A stretch of DNA of 7,159 nt. Origin: Phycisphaerae bacterium (GTDB taxonomy: Bacteria; Planctomycetota; Phycisphaerae; Sedimentisphaerales; SM23-30). The notes under the pieces were generated by a model that was not told the DNA's origin, searched no databases, and worked only from the letters and a program-made list of their open reading frames with translations. Position 1 is the stretch's first letter, and every line of letters begins with the position of its first letter. The translations under genes and the position numbers were made by a program. This document shows, in pieces, positions 6,153 through 7,159 of the stretch. The DNA lies in assembly GCA_021736565.1 (NCBI GenBank), contig JAIPFO010000192.1:1-7159 (forward strand), written 5' to 3'.

Positions 6153-6159
6153 TATTTGC

Positions 6160-7159
6160 ATGGCAATAAAATTTTTACGCAAGAACATGAAAGTCATTAT
6201 GGTCGCACTGGGCGTTCCCATCATGATCGCTTTTCTTTTACCCAGCATGATGGGCCAGCAGGGCCAGCAAGACGCTCGACGGGCCCAGGAATACGGGACC
6301 TATAAGGACGCCGAAGGGCAGGACGTCATCGTCACAACCGCCGAACTGGCCTCGACCAACACCCATATTGAGATCTTGCGTGATTTAGGTGCCGCGTTGA
6401 TGGGACAACTCATAATCTATCCCGTCAACCCCCAATTAACCCAGCAATTAACAGCAGCCTATGCACAGATGGGAATCTCGCCCTCGACCGTCATGGCCAC
6501 ACAACTCATATTTTTCGGGGACGCACAGGTCGCATCTATCGCCCAGTCCCAATTGTCACGGTCCATCGGACGACTGGCCAAAACCCAAAAAGATGCCGAG
6601 CAGCTCAGTAAGCAAATTGGCGACCTGATCGGTGTGGATTCCGCACGCGGACGCCTCTATTACCTCTTACTGGCAGAAGAAGCCCATCGCGCAGGAATCT
6701 ACGCCACCGCCGCACAGGTTGAAAACTTCAAAGCCATCTGTGCCAACTTTGGTCAAAAATCCGGCCAGATCGCGCGGGCCAAGGGGCTATCCTCTGAGCA
6801 AATGAATAGTATCATTGCAACCTACATTGCCATTTTACGTCACGGCGACGCCGTCACACGAACCATGGCAGTCAGTGAACCCCAACTCAAAAATATTGTC
6901 CGCGACATGGTCGAGTCTGAAAATATCACCGGACGCTATGTAGAATTCAGCCGCCAACGATACCAGGACAAGATTGCCGAGCCGACCGCCGACGATTTAA
7001 AAAAACACTTTGATACATTCAAGTCAAATATCCCCGGCGAAGTCTCACCGGACGCCAAAGACCAAATCCCATTTGGTTTCGGTTTCGTACTGCCCGACCG
7101 TGTCAAAGTGGAGTGCTTGAAAGTTAATTTTGAGGACGCCAAAAATGTCGCCATAAGTG
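6160..7159 (+). CDS. Membrane-anchored SurA/PpiD-like periplasmic chaperone, N-terminal part (3' end outside window)
   Basis: An uninterrupted frame of 333 codons runs from the ATG at 6160 to the window end without a stop. The N-terminus is basic (KFLRKNMK) followed by a hydrophobic segment at about residues 11-30 (VIMVALGVPIMIAFLLPSMM). I see no lipobox or clear cleavage site, so it is probably an uncleaved anchor with the rest outside the inner membrane. A Q-rich linker follows. From about residue 160 it reads like the SurA/PpiD N-terminal chaperone domain: RLYYLLLAEEAHRAGIYATAAQVENF, then a helical part, RYVEFSRQRYQDKIAEPTADDLKKHFDTFK (about 259-288), and LPDRVKVECLKVNF (311-324), which in PpiD leads toward the parvulin prolyl-isomerase domain. 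Whether that catalytic domain is present lies outside the window. The promoter at 6054 and GGAG support an independent gene divergent from topA. Confidence 0.8.
   Translation, partial: MAIKFLRKNMKVIMVALGVPIMIAFLLPSMMGQQGQQDARRAQEYGTYKDAEGQDVIVTTAELASTNTHIEILRDLGAALMGQLIIYPVNPQLTQQLTAAYAQMGISPSTVMATQLIFFGDAQVASIAQSQLSRSIGRLAKTQKDAEQLSKQIGDLIGVDSARGRLYYLLLAEEAHRAGIYATAAQVENFKAICANFGQKSGQIARAKGLSSEQMNSIIATYIAILRHGDAVTRTMAVSEPQLKNIVRDMVESENITGRYVEFSRQRYQDKIAEPTADDLKKHFDTFKSNIPGEVSPDAKDQIPFGFGFVLPDRVKVECLKVNFEDAKNVAIS

Larger units (their letters stand above)
5099..6159. other. AT-rich non-coding region between divergent topA and SurA/PpiD-like gene
   Basis: No frame longer than about 60 codons exists here on either strand, and no fragment resembles a broken gene. 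Hand counts give 20/60 GC at 5281-5340, 13/60 at 5461-5520 and 15/60 at 5581-5640, against 37/60 in a ubiD row (1261-1320). I looked for tRNA T-loop, tmRNA, RNase P and SRP RNA signatures and found none. It holds short palindromes, TTTAAAA-centred motifs, T-runs (5996-6010) and several TTGAC-like hexamers on the - strand. It must contain the promoters of both flanking genes but is far longer than two promoters need. Confidence 0.8.

Overview
The window holds five protein-coding genes (two of them cut by the window edges), a small membrane-protein gene, and a 1.06 kb AT-rich non-coding region. The organism is a bacterium. Three things fit the Planctomycetota, possibly a Phycisphaerae-like lineage: the moderately GC-rich genes, the long AT-rich intergenic DNA, and a membrane-anchored SurA/PpiD-like protein that opens with 'KFLRKNMK' and a hydrophobic stretch. 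This placement is an inference from general appearance; there is no marker gene here that proves it.

Left part (1-2473, + strand): a tightly packed run of four genes. In order they are the 3' end of asparaginyl-tRNA synthetase (asnS), a RimJ/RimL-type GNAT acetyltransferase, an 83-84 residue three-helix membrane protein, and a full-length UbiD-family prenylated-FMN decarboxylase. Every junction is an overlap of stop and start (TAATG at 221-225, TGATG at 772-776, ATGA at 1022-1025), so the four are almost certainly one transcript with coupled translation. Their functions do not form one obvious pathway. AsnRS and the acetyltransferase belong to translation or protein modification. UbiD probably serves quinone synthesis (ubiquinone or menaquinone type). 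The small membrane protein is unassigned.

Middle (2570-5098, - strand): topA, DNA topoisomerase I, convergent with the asnS operon. All catalytic motifs are present, followed by three four-cysteine zinc fingers and a lysine-rich C-terminal tail made of nine KKxx tetrapeptides. The 96 bp between ubiD and topA contains C-tract repeats and a possible GC hairpin but no textbook terminator.

Right part: bases 5099-6159 carry no credible gene. GC content falls to roughly 22-33% in rows counted by hand, against about 62% in a ubiD row. This region separates the divergent topA and SurA/PpiD-like genes. It contains a good sigma-70-type promoter for the right-hand gene, a near-perfect extended palindrome, an inverted repeat next to a possible topA promoter, a dispersed TTTAAAA motif in four copies, and a few near-matches to DnaA boxes. 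From 6160 to the window end an open frame (333 codons, no stop) encodes a membrane-anchored SurA/PpiD-like chaperone. It is truncated by the window edge.

I found no mobile element, CRISPR array, rRNA, tRNA or defence system. Apart from the regulatory-looking AT-rich region and the repetitive TopA tail, this looks like ordinary core-genome DNA.
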